DNA of 64,000 bases from Streptomyces luteolus (GTDB lineage: Bacteria > Actinomycetota > Actinomycetes > Streptomycetales > Streptomycetaceae): contig NZ_JASCIS010000032.1 of NCBI RefSeq assembly GCF_029968015.1, positions 23,834 through 87,833 on the forward strand, given 5' to 3'. A model generated the notes under the pieces. That model had not been told where the DNA came from. It saw only the letters and a list, made by a program, of their open reading frames with translations, and ran no database searches. A program made the translations under genes and the position numbers. Every line of letters starts with the position of its first letter. Positions within the stretch are counted from its first letter, which is position 1. This document shows, piece after piece, positions 8,118-15,973 of the stretch.

Positions 8118-9344
8118 ATGTCCGCGCTGCCCTCACCCCCACCCCTCGGCATCGACGGGGCACCCAGGCCCGCCCTCCGCGACGACGAGCCGTACCCGGT
8201 CACCGCGGTGCAGCAGCCCGAGTGGGCCGACCCGCTGCGAGCGGCCGCCGTACGGGCCGAACTCGCGGGCCGCCCCGGCCTGGTGGGCTGGGACGAGGTC
8301 CGGATGCTCCGTCTGCTCCTCGCCGAGGCCGCCACGGGCACCTACCAGGTCATCCAGGCCGGCGACTGCGCGGAGGACCCTGCCGAGTGCGAAGCGGAGG
8401 CCGTCAACCGCAAGGTCGGCCTGATCGACGCGCTCGCCGGCGTCATGAAGATCAATACGGGTAAGCCGGTCATCCGGATCGGGCGCATCGCCGGACAGTT
8501 CGCCAAGCCGCGCAGCGCTCCCACGGAAACCGTCGACGGCCGTGAACTCCCGGTCTACCGAGGCCACTTGGTCAACTCTCCGCACGCCACACCGGAGGAC
8601 CGACGGGCGGACCCGGACCGCATGCTCAGCTGCTACGACGCCGCGCAGCGCGCCACCACGCTCCTGCAGCGGCGCACCGGCGCCTGGGTGCCGCCCATCG
8701 GCGCCCCGGTGTGGACGAGCCACGAGGCCCTGGTCCTCGACTACGAACTGCCGCTGCTGCGCCGCACCGCAGACGGCCGGACCATCCTGACCTCCACCCA
8801 CCTGCCCTGGATCGGGGACCGTACCCGCCAGCCGGACGGCACCCACGTCCAGATCCTCGCGGAGGTGGCCAACCCGGTGGCGTGCAAGGTCGGTCCGTCC
8901 ATGTCCCCCGACGAGCTGGTGGAGCTGTGCGCCCTGCTCGATCCCGGCAAGGAGCCCGGCCGCCTCACGCTGATCGCCCGCATGGGCGCGGGACAGGCAG
9001 CCGCCAAGCTGCCCGCGCTCGTCACGGCGGTACGCGAGGCCGGGCATCAGGTGCCCTGGCTCTGCGACCCCATGCACGGCAACACCTTCAAGACCGAGGG
9101 CGGCGTGAAGACCCGGTCCGTGCAGGTCCTGATCGACGAGGTCGTGGCCTTCCAGCAGGCGGTGACCGCAGCCGGAGGCGTGGCCGCCGGCCTGCACCTG
9201 GAGACCACACCGGACGACGTCACCGAATGCGTGTGGAGCACGCGGCAGGTGGGCGATCTGGGGGTGCGCTACACGACGTTGTGCGACCCGAGACTCAACC
9301 CCCGGCAGGCGGTCGCCGTCGCCGGCGCCTGGAGCACCCGCTGA
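8118..9344 (+). CDS. 3-deoxy-7-phosphoheptulonate (DAHP) synthase, class II
   Basis: A 408-residue class II (plant-type) DAHP synthase that condenses phosphoenolpyruvate and erythrose-4-phosphate, the first shikimate step. Blocks seen: QAGDCAEDPAECEAE (metal-binding Cys), GRIAGQFAKPRS, SHEALVLDYELPLLR, KVGPSMSPDELVELC, LIARMGAG, WLCDPMHGNTF and GLHLETTPDDVTEC. It is shorter than the housekeeping mycobacterial enzyme (about 460 residues), lacking part of the N-terminal regulatory extension, like the copies in phenazine and other secondary clusters. The ATG is two bases after the aroH stop, with AAGGAGA ahead. Together with aroH and pheA it commits carbon to phenylpyruvate, probably free of normal feedback. 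Confidence 0.93.
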   Translation: MSALPSPPPLGIDGAPRPALRDDEPYPVTAVQQPEWADPLRAAAVRAELAGRPGLVGWDEVRMLRLLLAEAATGTYQVIQAGDCAEDPAECEAEAVNRKVGLIDALAGVMKINTGKPVIRIGRIAGQFAKPRSAPTETVDGRELPVYRGHLVNSPHATPEDRRADPDRMLSCYDAAQRATTLLQRRTGAWVPPIGAPVWTSHEALVLDYELPLLRRTADGRTILTSTHLPWIGDRTRQPDGTHVQILAEVANPVACKVGPSMSPDELVELCALLDPGKEPGRLTLIARMGAGQAAAKLPALVTAVREAGHQVPWLCDPMHGNTFKTEGGVKTRSVQVLIDEVVAFQQAVTAAGGVAAGLHLETTPDDVTECVWSTRQVGDLGVRYTTLCDPRLNPRQAVAVAGAWSTR

Positions 9345-9381
9345 CCGGGCCCACCGACCCGACTGAAGGAGGCTACTGCCG

Positions 9382-10230
9382 ATGCCCGTTGGCTATCTGG
9401 GCCCGCCCGGCTCGTTCACGCAGGCGGCGCTGGCCGGACTGGACGTGCCGCCGCACGAGAGCGTCCCCTACCCCAGCGTGCGCCAGGCGCTCGACGCGGT
9501 CCGCGCGGGGGCGGTGGACGGCGCGGTCGTCCCCTGGGAGAACTCAGTCGAGGGTTCCGTCACCGCGTCGGTCGACGCGCTGTCCCACGGCGACCTGTGC
9601 ATCACCGGCGAGACACTGCTCCGCGTGGAGTTCGCCCTTGGCGTGCCGGCGGGCGGGTCTCTCGACTCCGTACGCCGGGTGCTGACGCATCCGCATGCGC
9701 ACGCGCAGTGCAGCGCCTGGCTCCACCGCGAGCTGCCGCACGCCGAGGTGATCAACTCCGCCTCGACGGCCCGCGCCGCCCAGGAGGTGGGCAGCTCGGC
9801 CGGTCCCGGCGAGGCAGCCATCGCCGCACCGCAGGCCCTGCTCGACAACGGCCTCGACATCGCCGCCCAGGACATCGGGGCCCGGCAGGACGCCATGACC
9901 CGCTTCGTCAGGATCTCCCGCAGAAGGGCCCCGGCTCCACCCACCGGCGCCGATCGCAGCAGCCTCATCGTCCCCATGACCGGCCGGGTGGGCGAACTGC
10001 ACATCGTGCTCGCGGAGTTCGCCCGCTGGTCGATACCGCTGACGTCGGTGCTCTCCCGGCCCGGTGGCGCGGGATTCGGCGACTACTCCTTTCTGCTCGA
10101 GTGCGAGGGCCATATCAGCGAGCCTTCCGTCGGCGCTGTCGTCACGGCTCTGCACCAGCGAAACAGCCGAACCATGTTCCTGGGCAGTTATCCGCGCGCC
10201 CATTCCCCTCACATGTCCGTACCGAGGTGA
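9382..10230 (+). CDS. pheA: Prephenate dehydratase
   Basis: A 282-residue prephenate dehydratase, making phenylpyruvate from prephenate. The catalytic domain runs from VGYLGPPGSFTQAAL to the conserved DAMTRFVRIS (TRF motif), with VPWENSVEGSV between. A C-terminal ACT domain starts near SLIVPMTGRVGELHIVLAEF. The Phe-binding ESRP motif of this domain reads LSRP here, and the usual PGAL turn is also altered, which would weaken feedback inhibition. GAAGGAGG stands upstream of the ATG. The gene follows the DAHP synthase by 37 bases. The phenylpyruvate it forms is the likely substrate of the A-T-TE enzyme, so no aminotransferase is needed in the locus. Confidence 0.93.
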   Translation: MPVGYLGPPGSFTQAALAGLDVPPHESVPYPSVRQALDAVRAGAVDGAVVPWENSVEGSVTASVDALSHGDLCITGETLLRVEFALGVPAGGSLDSVRRVLTHPHAHAQCSAWLHRELPHAEVINSASTARAAQEVGSSAGPGEAAIAAPQALLDNGLDIAAQDIGARQDAMTRFVRISRRRAPAPPTGADRSSLIVPMTGRVGELHIVLAEFARWSIPLTSVLSRPGGAGFGDYSFLLECEGHISEPSVGAVVTALHQRNSRTMFLGSYPRAHSPHMSVPR

Positions 10231-10235
10231 CAACC

Positions 10236-10856
10236 ATGAATTTCGCAGCTTCCGCACCTGCTCACGAGACGCTGACGCTCGCCGCGGATGCGCAGGACCT
10301 CCTCTTCAACGAGGCGCACACCGCGCACACTTACACATCCGAACCGGTGTCGGACGCGCAGCTCGCCGCCATCCACGAGCTGGTCAAGAACGCGCCTACG
10401 TCACTCAACAGCCAGCCGCTGCGCGCGGCGCTGGTCCGCAGCGACTCGGCTCGCGATCGGCTCGTCGCACAGATGGCGCCGGGCAATCGGCCCAAGGCAC
10501 GGCAGGCGCCGCTCGTCGTCGTACTCGCCACGGACCTCGACTTCCACGAGACTCTGGCCAGGGTGGCACCGCATGTGCCCGACGCACGCGAGCTGTTCAG
10601 CGACGAGACCATGCGGCATGAGTCCGCCGTGGTCAACGCCTCCCTGCAGATCGCGTACTTCATCCTCGGCGTACGCGCCGCAGGCCTCGCGGTGGGTCCG
10701 ATGTCCGGTTTCGATGCCCCGGCCGTGACCGAGGAGTTCTTCCCCGGCGGCCGGCATCGCGCCCTGGTGGTCGCGAACGTCGGTCACCCGGGACCTGACG
10801 CCTTCCGCCCGCGCGCTCCCCGCCTGGAGTTCGGGGAGGTCTTCAAGACGGTGTGA
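10236..10856 (+). CDS. Nitroreductase-family FMN oxidoreductase (RutE-like)
   Basis: A 206-residue flavin reductase of the nitroreductase superfamily, closest in pattern to the malonic semialdehyde reductase RutE group: NAPTSLNSQPLRAALV near residue 50, VVNASLQIAYFILGVRAAGLAVGPMSGFDA, and ALVVANVGHPGPDAFRPRAPRL at the C-terminus. It starts five bases after the pheA stop and ends eight bases before a strong terminator, so it is the last gene of the operon. In this setting it may reduce a quinone or enone intermediate with FMN and NAD(P)H. A housekeeping RutE function is unlikely because no pyrimidine-degradation genes are near. Confidence 0.85.
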   Translation: MNFAASAPAHETLTLAADAQDLLFNEAHTAHTYTSEPVSDAQLAAIHELVKNAPTSLNSQPLRAALVRSDSARDRLVAQMAPGNRPKARQAPLVVVLATDLDFHETLARVAPHVPDARELFSDETMRHESAVVNASLQIAYFILGVRAAGLAVGPMSGFDAPAVTEEFFPGGRHRALVVANVGHPGPDAFRPRAPRLEFGEVFKTV

Positions 10857-10863
10857 CCCTGCG

Positions 10864-10903
10864 GGCGTCGGGCGGTACGGCTCGGTCCGTGCCGCCCGAC
10901 GCC
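10864..10903 (+). terminator. Strong stem-loop ending the phenylpyruvate operon
   Basis: A 17-bp stem with one G-T pair (10864-10880 against 10887-10903) around the loop CTCGGT. It begins eight bases after the nitroreductase stop. It marks the right edge of the aromatic biosynthetic locus. Confidence 0.85.
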
Positions 10904-10996
10904 GAAAGCTGAGCGTCATGAATCCGGCACTTTGCCCACATCTTTGGGCTGTAACGTCATTCCGCGTGTGAAATCACCGGAATCACGGGGGGACAA

Positions 10997-12199
10997 GTGA
11001 TCGGCACAACACTGGAATTAGCTCTGGGGATGCTCCTCGAAGGCCTCGAAGGGGAAGCGGCCGCAGGCCTGTACATGGCGGTTCTCGCCACGCTCAGACA
11101 CCGCAGCCAGCGCAACTACGCCATCGAGTACCTGCACGGCCTCCTCACCGCCGAAGGGCGGAAGACCATCAGCAAGATTGCAGCGGGCACGGACCGCAAG
11201 GGGAGCGCACAGGCGCTGCACCACTTCATCAGCGATTCGCCCTGGGACTGGAACCTCGTCCGTCGCTCCGTGGCGCGTTTCCTGGACGACCGGGTGCAAC
11301 CCCGGGCGTGGGTGGTCGCGCCGTTGCTCATACCGAAGTCCGGCCCTCATTCAGTGGGGGTGTCCAGCATGTTCGTCCCCGACGTGGGCAGCCAGGTGTC
11401 CGCGCAGCGGGCGTACGGCCTGTGGCTGGCGAACGAGGGTGCCTCGTACCCGGTGAACTGGCGCATCCACCTGCCGCAGCCGTGGCTGGAGGAACCCCGG
11501 CGGGGGCAGGTCGGCATCCCCACCGAGGCCGCGCCGTCTACCCAGGCCAATTGCGTCACTCAGGCAGTCCTGGACACCGCCTCCTGGGGGCTCGCGCACC
11601 GCCCGGTGGTCATCGACGCCCGGCAGACCGACCCGCGCGAGATCGTCACCGCCCTCGGTGACGCGGACATCCCCGTCCTCCTCAAGGTCAGCTGCTCCAC
11701 CCTCGTCCAGCCGCAGCACGGCGAGCACGAGGAGTCCCCGGGCGCACCGGTCCCGGTGCTGCGGCTCGCGGCGGCGCTCCGCCAGCAGCGGCGCCACGTC
11801 ACCTGGCGCGATCCGCGCAGCGGCGCGCTCAGCTCGTCGCTCGCGGCGACCGCACGGGTACGCCTCCCGGGCGGCCCCGCGGACCAGGACCTTGTGGTGC
11901 TGTACGAGTGGCGGAGCACGCGCGGCCGCCCCTCCGGGTTCTGGATCACGTCGATGACGGACCAGACCTCCGAACAGCTGGTGCGCTGGGGGCGCCTGGC
12001 CCTGCAGGTCTCCGCCGATGTCCAGAAGACCGGTACGGACGTGGGCCTGCGCGATTTTGAAGGCCGTACGTACCGCGGGTGGCACCACCACATGACGCTG
12101 GCGTCGGCCGCCCACAGCGCGCTCAAGCTCGCCTCGGCCACCCAGACGGTGGCTGCTCCTTCCAGATCACCGGACCAGAAATGGGCAGCGGTTTCATGA
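10997..12199 (+). CDS. IS701-family transposase-like protein lacking the DDE residues
   Basis: A 400-residue protein with the layout of IS701-type transposases: a DRKGSAQALHHFISDSPWDW entry block, SVGVSSMFVPDVG, and a C-terminal TYRGWHHHMTLASAAHSALK block. The catalytic positions look lost. The usual W-x-I-D-D-T/E segment reads WVVAPLLIPKSGPHSVGV, the second-Asp block reads VVIDARQTDPREI, and the RWxIExxF segment reads RWGRLALQVSADVQ. The frame is intact. GGGGGGAC precedes the GTG start. The stop overlaps the start of a VOC gene (ATGA), and no terminal inverted repeats were found. A domesticated, DNA-binding or structural descendant is more likely than a mobile element. Confidence 0.7.
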   Translation: MIGTTLELALGMLLEGLEGEAAAGLYMAVLATLRHRSQRNYAIEYLHGLLTAEGRKTISKIAAGTDRKGSAQALHHFISDSPWDWNLVRRSVARFLDDRVQPRAWVVAPLLIPKSGPHSVGVSSMFVPDVGSQVSAQRAYGLWLANEGASYPVNWRIHLPQPWLEEPRRGQVGIPTEAAPSTQANCVTQAVLDTASWGLAHRPVVIDARQTDPREIVTALGDADIPVLLKVSCSTLVQPQHGEHEESPGAPVPVLRLAAALRQQRRHVTWRDPRSGALSSSLAATARVRLPGGPADQDLVVLYEWRSTRGRPSGFWITSMTDQTSEQLVRWGRLALQVSADVQKTGTDVGLRDFEGRTYRGWHHHMTLASAAHSALKLASATQTVAAPSRSPDQKWAAVS

Positions 12200-12618
12200 G
12201 ACTTCATCACGTCGGCGTCAGCGTGGCCGACCTCGACGCATCGCTCGCTTGGTACGAGAAGGTCTTCGGTTTCCGCCGCGGATACAGCTTCGAAGAGCCG
12301 GGGAGGGGACTGCGCGGCGCGTTCGCCCTGGGCGCCGACGGAGTGCGGATCGAGATGCTGGAGCGAGACGACTCCGTGCCCGGAAGCGGCGAGACCGACC
12401 CGTTCAGGGCAAGTGGTGTGCACGGATACCACCACATCTGCCTCGAGGTCGACGACTTGGACGCGACCTACGCGCAGTGCGTGAGCCTCGGCGCGGCGGA
12501 CATATGGGAGCCGCATGTCTCTCCGAACCCGAACATGCGGGTCGGCTACGTAGCGGACCTGGACGGCAATTTCATCGAACTGCTTGAACTCACGGGCGAC
12601 GCGGGGGACCTCGGGTGA
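12196..12618 (+). CDS. VOC-superfamily (glyoxalase/epimerase-like) metalloprotein
   Basis: A 140-residue protein with two beta-alpha-beta-beta-beta modules of the vicinal oxygen chelate superfamily. Metal ligands are visible in MRLHHVGVSVADLDASLAWY (His), VRIEMLE (Glu), GYHHICLEVDDLDATY (His) and NFIELLELTG (Glu). Length and pattern resemble methylmalonyl-CoA epimerase or lactoylglutathione lyase relatives and bleomycin-resistance-like proteins. The ATG overlaps the stop of the IS701-like gene; an in-frame ATG at 12181 would make it five residues longer. Coupling to that gene suggests a joint function, which remains unknown. Confidence 0.82.
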   Translation: MRLHHVGVSVADLDASLAWYEKVFGFRRGYSFEEPGRGLRGAFALGADGVRIEMLERDDSVPGSGETDPFRASGVHGYHHICLEVDDLDATYAQCVSLGAADIWEPHVSPNPNMRVGYVADLDGNFIELLELTGDAGDLG

Positions 12619-12793
12619 GCGGGTCGCGTCGGTTCGACGGGCCGGACGCTCATGACGGGCAGGCGACGAATCCCACTGCAGGTGTTGACGCCTCGTGTCC
12701 GTTTCCTCACCCTTGTGGCAGCGATCCGCCGTGAGGGGACGTCGAGAGCCTGACGAGGGGTAGACGCTCGGCGAGTGCGAGTCGTGTTCGTCC

Positions 12794-12837
12794 GGCGGCG
12801 CGCGGTGTCACGCTCGGGGTGACATGGGCGCGCCGCC
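12794..12837. terminator. Long hairpin between convergent VOC and ATPase genes
   Basis: GGCGGCGCGC (12794-12803) pairs with 12828-12837, and inside it TGTCAC (12806-12811) pairs with 12819-12824. It lies between a plus-strand and a minus-strand gene and could stop both transcripts. The rest of 12619-12913 shows no gene. Confidence 0.65.
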
Positions 12838-12913
12838 ACCCCCTGGCCGGTACGGTCAAGTCCCTTGCCGCAGAGGGAAGTTCAGCGGTACAGCACAGGG
12901 CGGCGCCCGGGCC

Positions 12914-13432
12914 TCAGGCGGGGAACGCCACGACCTGTGGCACGCCCAAGTGCCGCACCTCCGCGGCGTCCCCGGCGTCCCCGGCGTCCCCGGTGTCCCC
13001 CGCGTCCTCCGTCGTCTGCGGTTTCGGCTCGCAGCGGTCCACCTCGCACCAGATGCGCTTGCCCGCGCCGTCCGACTGCCAGCCCCAGCGGTCCGCGAGG
13101 CCGTCCACGAGGGCCAGGCCGCGGCCGTTGGTGTCGTCGCCCTCGGCCTGCCGGGGGCGGGGCGGGCGGGTGCTGGCGTCGGTGACCTCCACGCGCACGG
13201 TGCCCGGAGCGGACTCCGGCAGGCGCGGCAGGAGCAGGCGGAGCACGGCCGGACAGCCCGTGTGCACCACGGCGTTGGTGACCAGCTCCGAGATCAGCAG
13301 CACCAGCGTCTCCGCCAGCGGCTCGTCCGCCTCTATCCCGGAACCGGCGAGCCGTGACCTCGCCCACCTACGGGCCCGCCCCACCTCCGCGGGGTCGGGG
13401 CGGACCTCCGTCTGAACTTGAAGCACCTGCAC
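12914..13432 (-). CDS. ATP-binding (HATPase) anti-sigma-like regulator
   Basis: A 172-residue GHKL ATPase of the RsbW/SpoIIAB-like class common in Streptomyces. The N-box is LLISELVTNAVVHTG and the G-boxes are VEVTDAS and GRGLALVDGLADRWG. There is no sensor or histidine phosphoacceptor domain, so it probably acts as a serine kinase or anti-sigma factor partnering STAS proteins. The GTG at 13432 is used as start. The C-terminus has a (Gly-Asp-Ala)-rich tail written by tandem GGCGTCCCC 9-mers at about 12968-13000, which can vary in number without frameshift. It stands alone and convergent to the VOC gene. Confidence 0.85.
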   Translation of the reverse strand: MQVLQVQTEVRPDPAEVGRARRWARSRLAGSGIEADEPLAETLVLLISELVTNAVVHTGCPAVLRLLLPRLPESAPGTVRVEVTDASTRPPRPRQAEGDDTNGRGLALVDGLADRWGWQSDGAGKRIWCEVDRCEPKPQTTEDAGDTGDAGDAGDAAEVRHLGVPQVVAFPA

Positions 13433-13929
13433 CGCTCACACCATCCGAACCGGCGGACACATCGCCTCGTGTCTCGTCGGGGTCACGGAACGTGATCCCC
13501 GTACGACACAGCATGGTTGACGTACAGTCACCCCAACAAGCGCTTCGGGCATATTCCAGCGCGAAGGAGTACGCGTGCGGCATACTGTGCGACGCGCGCC
13601 GCGGGGTGTCGAACAGGGGGGCGTCTCACGCCGCCATGCCCTGCGAGAGGCGGGCATCGCCGGTTCCGGAAGCGCCACACAGGCCCCACCGGTATGGCTC
13701 GCCAACAGAACCACTCGCATCCCACGGAGCGTACCGGAGCGTCGCCCCGACTCCGCGCCGTGACGAGTCACGCCTAGGACACAAGCCGATATCGACGCCC
13801 CACGGTCACTCTGTGCTGCTTTCCGGGACCGTTCGTGGTCATCTCGGTAGTCATTCGATCACTTGCGGCGACGCCACCCTGCTCAGGTGCTTACACCACC
13901 CTGTTCAGGTGCTTACGGCACCGCCGCGC
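13433..13929. other. Gene-poor intergenic region; one weak small-ORF candidate and a 22-bp tandem repeat
   Basis: About 500 bases without a secure gene. A possible 62-codon ORF starts at the GTG at 13575 and ends at 13763; GAAGGAG stands five bases ahead of it, but the Arg-rich product matches nothing I know. At 13873-13916 a 22-bp unit (core CACCCTG, then TCAGGTGCTTAC) occurs twice in tandem with two mismatches, just beyond the stop of the acyl-CoA dehydrogenase gene. Confidence 0.4.
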
Positions 13930-14796
13930 TCAGAGCGCCGCCGCCCACTCCTCCTCCACCGCACCCGCCGACGGCCCGAGTTCGGCCCGCAGCCAGGCCC
14001 GCTTCAGATAGAGGTGGACGTCGGCCTCCCAGGTGAAGCCCATGCCGCCGTGCACCTGCAGGCAGTCGCGCGCGCCCTGGACGGCCGCCTCGTCGGCGAG
14101 CAGGGCCGCGGCGCGGATCTCGGCGGGGTCGGCGGTGACCGCGGCCGCGTAGACCGCGCTGCGGGCCAGCTCGGTGCGGACGAGCATCTGCGCGCACAGG
14201 TGCTTCACGGCCTGGAACGCGCCGATCGGCTGCCCGAACTGCGTGCGCTCGCGCGCGTACCGCACCGCCGTCTCACAGCTGCGGGCGGCGCTGCCGAGCT
14301 GTTCGGCGGCGGTGAGCAGCGTGGCGAGCGGGTCCGGTGCCCCCGCGGGTGCCCGGTGCAGCGGGGTGAGCGGGTCGACGGAGCGGATGGGGACGGCCCC
14401 TGCGGCATCGCCCCGTACGACGTCCGAGGCGTCCAGCCAGGGCACGAGGCCGGAGCTGTCGACGGCGGTGACCACGGTGTCCCCGGTGGCGGCGCCCTCG
14501 ACCTCGCCCGCCGCGAGGTGGGTGGCGACCAGCGGACCGGGAAGCAGCGCGCGGCCCGCCTCCTCGAAGGCGAGCACGGCCTCGGGCAGGCCGAGGCCCA
14601 CACCGCCGTCGCGCTCGGGGAGCCGCAGCGCGAAGAACCCGGCGACGCCGAGGTCGCGCCACAACTCCCGGTCCAGGGCGGGCGGTTCGGGCGCGTCGGC
14701 GAGGGCACGGAGGGCCTCCCGTCCGAACCGCCCGGCGAGCAGCTCGCGCACGCCGGACCGCAACGCCCGCTGGTCCTCGGTGAGTTGGAAGTCCAT
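13930..14796 (-). CDS. Acyl-CoA dehydrogenase, short subunit
   Basis: A 288-residue member of the acyl-CoA dehydrogenase family, shorter than the usual 380. It has the N-terminal helical domain (MDFQLTEDQRALRSGVRELL), a reduced middle beta domain, and the C-terminal FAD/dimer region with RTQFGQPIGAFQAVKH and LQVHGGMGFTWEADVHLYLKRA. It lies directly downstream of a full-length paralogue (eight bases apart). Such pairs in actinobacteria, for example ChsE1-ChsE2 in sterol side-chain breakdown, form alpha2beta2 enzymes in which each dimer holds one FAD site. A heteromeric dehydrogenase is therefore likely. The natural acyl-CoA is unknown. Confidence 0.88.
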   Translation of the reverse strand: MDFQLTEDQRALRSGVRELLAGRFGREALRALADAPEPPALDRELWRDLGVAGFFALRLPERDGGVGLGLPEAVLAFEEAGRALLPGPLVATHLAAGEVEGAATGDTVVTAVDSSGLVPWLDASDVVRGDAAGAVPIRSVDPLTPLHRAPAGAPDPLATLLTAAEQLGSAARSCETAVRYARERTQFGQPIGAFQAVKHLCAQMLVRTELARSAVYAAAVTADPAEIRAAALLADEAAVQGARDCLQVHGGMGFTWEADVHLYLKRAWLRAELGPSAGAVEEEWAAAL

Positions 14797-14804
14797 GGCG
14801 GGCC

Positions 14805-15968
14805 TCACCGCCCCTTCGGCAGGCCGAGGATGCGCTCGGCGACGATGTTCCGCTGGATCTGCGAGGTGCCCGCGGCGATCGTGTACGAGAGGGAGGAGAG
14901 CCGGTCGAGGTTCCACTCCCGGCCGAGGTCGAGGCTGTCGGGCCCGAGGACCTCGGCGGCCGTGTCGTACAGCTCCTGGCGGGCGTGCGAGTAGCGGAGC
15001 TTGAAGACGGAGCCGCCGGTGCCGGGGACGCCGCCGGTGCGCTGGGCCTCGGAGACGTTCCACTGGGTGAGCCGCCACAGGGCGCTGAACTCGACGTTCA
15101 GGCGCCCGAGCCGGCGGCGCAGGACCGCGTCGTCCCAGCGGCCGTTCTTTCGGGCCTCGGCGGCGAGCGCGGTCAGCGTGCGGCGGCAGGCGACGACCTC
15201 GCCGACGAACGCGGTGCCGCGCTCGAAGGAGAGCGTGACCATGGTGACCCGCCAGCCGTCGTTCTCCTCGCCGACCCGGTTGCCGACGGGCACGCGCACC
15301 TCGTCGAGGAACATCTCCGCGAACTCGGTGGACCCGGCGAGGGTGCGCAGCGGCCGCACGGTGACGCCGGGCGCGTCCATCGGCATCGCGAGCCAGCTGA
15401 TGCCGCGGTGTTTCGGCATGTCGTCGGTGACGGGGGTCGTACGGACGAGGAGTTCGCACCAGTCGGCGACCTCGGCGTGCGAGGTCCAGATCTTGGAGCC
15501 GCTGACGACGTAGTGGTCGCCGTCGCGCACCGCGCGCGTACGCAGGGACGCCAGGTCGGACCCGGCGTCCGGTTCGCTGAAGCCCTGGCACCACACCTCG
15601 TCGCCGCGCAGGATCGGCGGCAGCCAGCGCCGCCGCTGCTCCGGGCTGCCCTCGGCGGCGACGGTCGGCCCGGCGTGCAGCAGGCCCACGAAGTTGGCGC
15701 CGACGTACGGGGCCCCGGCCCGCTCGGTCTCCTCCAGGTAGATGAGGTGCTGCGTGGGGGTGGCTCCCTGGCCGCCCGCGTCGACGGGCCAGTGCAGGCC
15801 CGCGTACCCGGCGTCGTGGAGGCGGCGCTGCCAGCCCAGGTCGTACGCGCGGCGGCCGGGCCAGTCGGACGGGTCGGGGCGGGGCGGCAGGTGCGGGAGG
15901 ACGTCCGCGAGCCAGGCGCGCAGGCGGGCCCGGAACTCTTCCTCTTCCTCGGTGTAGGCCAGGTCCAT
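14805..15968 (-). CDS. Acyl-CoA dehydrogenase, full-length subunit
   Basis: A 387-residue acyl-CoA dehydrogenase. It shows the N-terminal helices (MDLAYTEEEEEFRARLRAWL), the flavin-contact segments WCQGFSEPDAGSDLASL and KIWTSHAEVADW in the beta domain, and the C-terminal YTIAAGTSQIQRNIVAERIL signature. The RTQFG-like segment is carried by the neighbouring subunit, supporting a heteromer. The ATG at 15968 follows the amidohydrolase stop by five bases, and the three minus-strand genes form one operon. It probably introduces a double bond into a CoA thioester made by the divergent acyl-CoA ligase. Confidence 0.9.
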   Translation of the reverse strand: MDLAYTEEEEEFRARLRAWLADVLPHLPPRPDPSDWPGRRAYDLGWQRRLHDAGYAGLHWPVDAGGQGATPTQHLIYLEETERAGAPYVGANFVGLLHAGPTVAAEGSPEQRRRWLPPILRGDEVWCQGFSEPDAGSDLASLRTRAVRDGDHYVVSGSKIWTSHAEVADWCELLVRTTPVTDDMPKHRGISWLAMPMDAPGVTVRPLRTLAGSTEFAEMFLDEVRVPVGNRVGEENDGWRVTMVTLSFERGTAFVGEVVACRRTLTALAAEARKNGRWDDAVLRRRLGRLNVEFSALWRLTQWNVSEAQRTGGVPGTGGSVFKLRYSHARQELYDTAAEVLGPDSLDLGREWNLDRLSSLSYTIAAGTSQIQRNIVAERILGLPKGR

Positions 15969-15973
15969 GAGCG

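Noticed and set aside
10997..12199. An active insertion sequence
   Set aside because: The DDE residues seem absent, no terminal inverted repeats are visible and the 3' end overlaps another gene.
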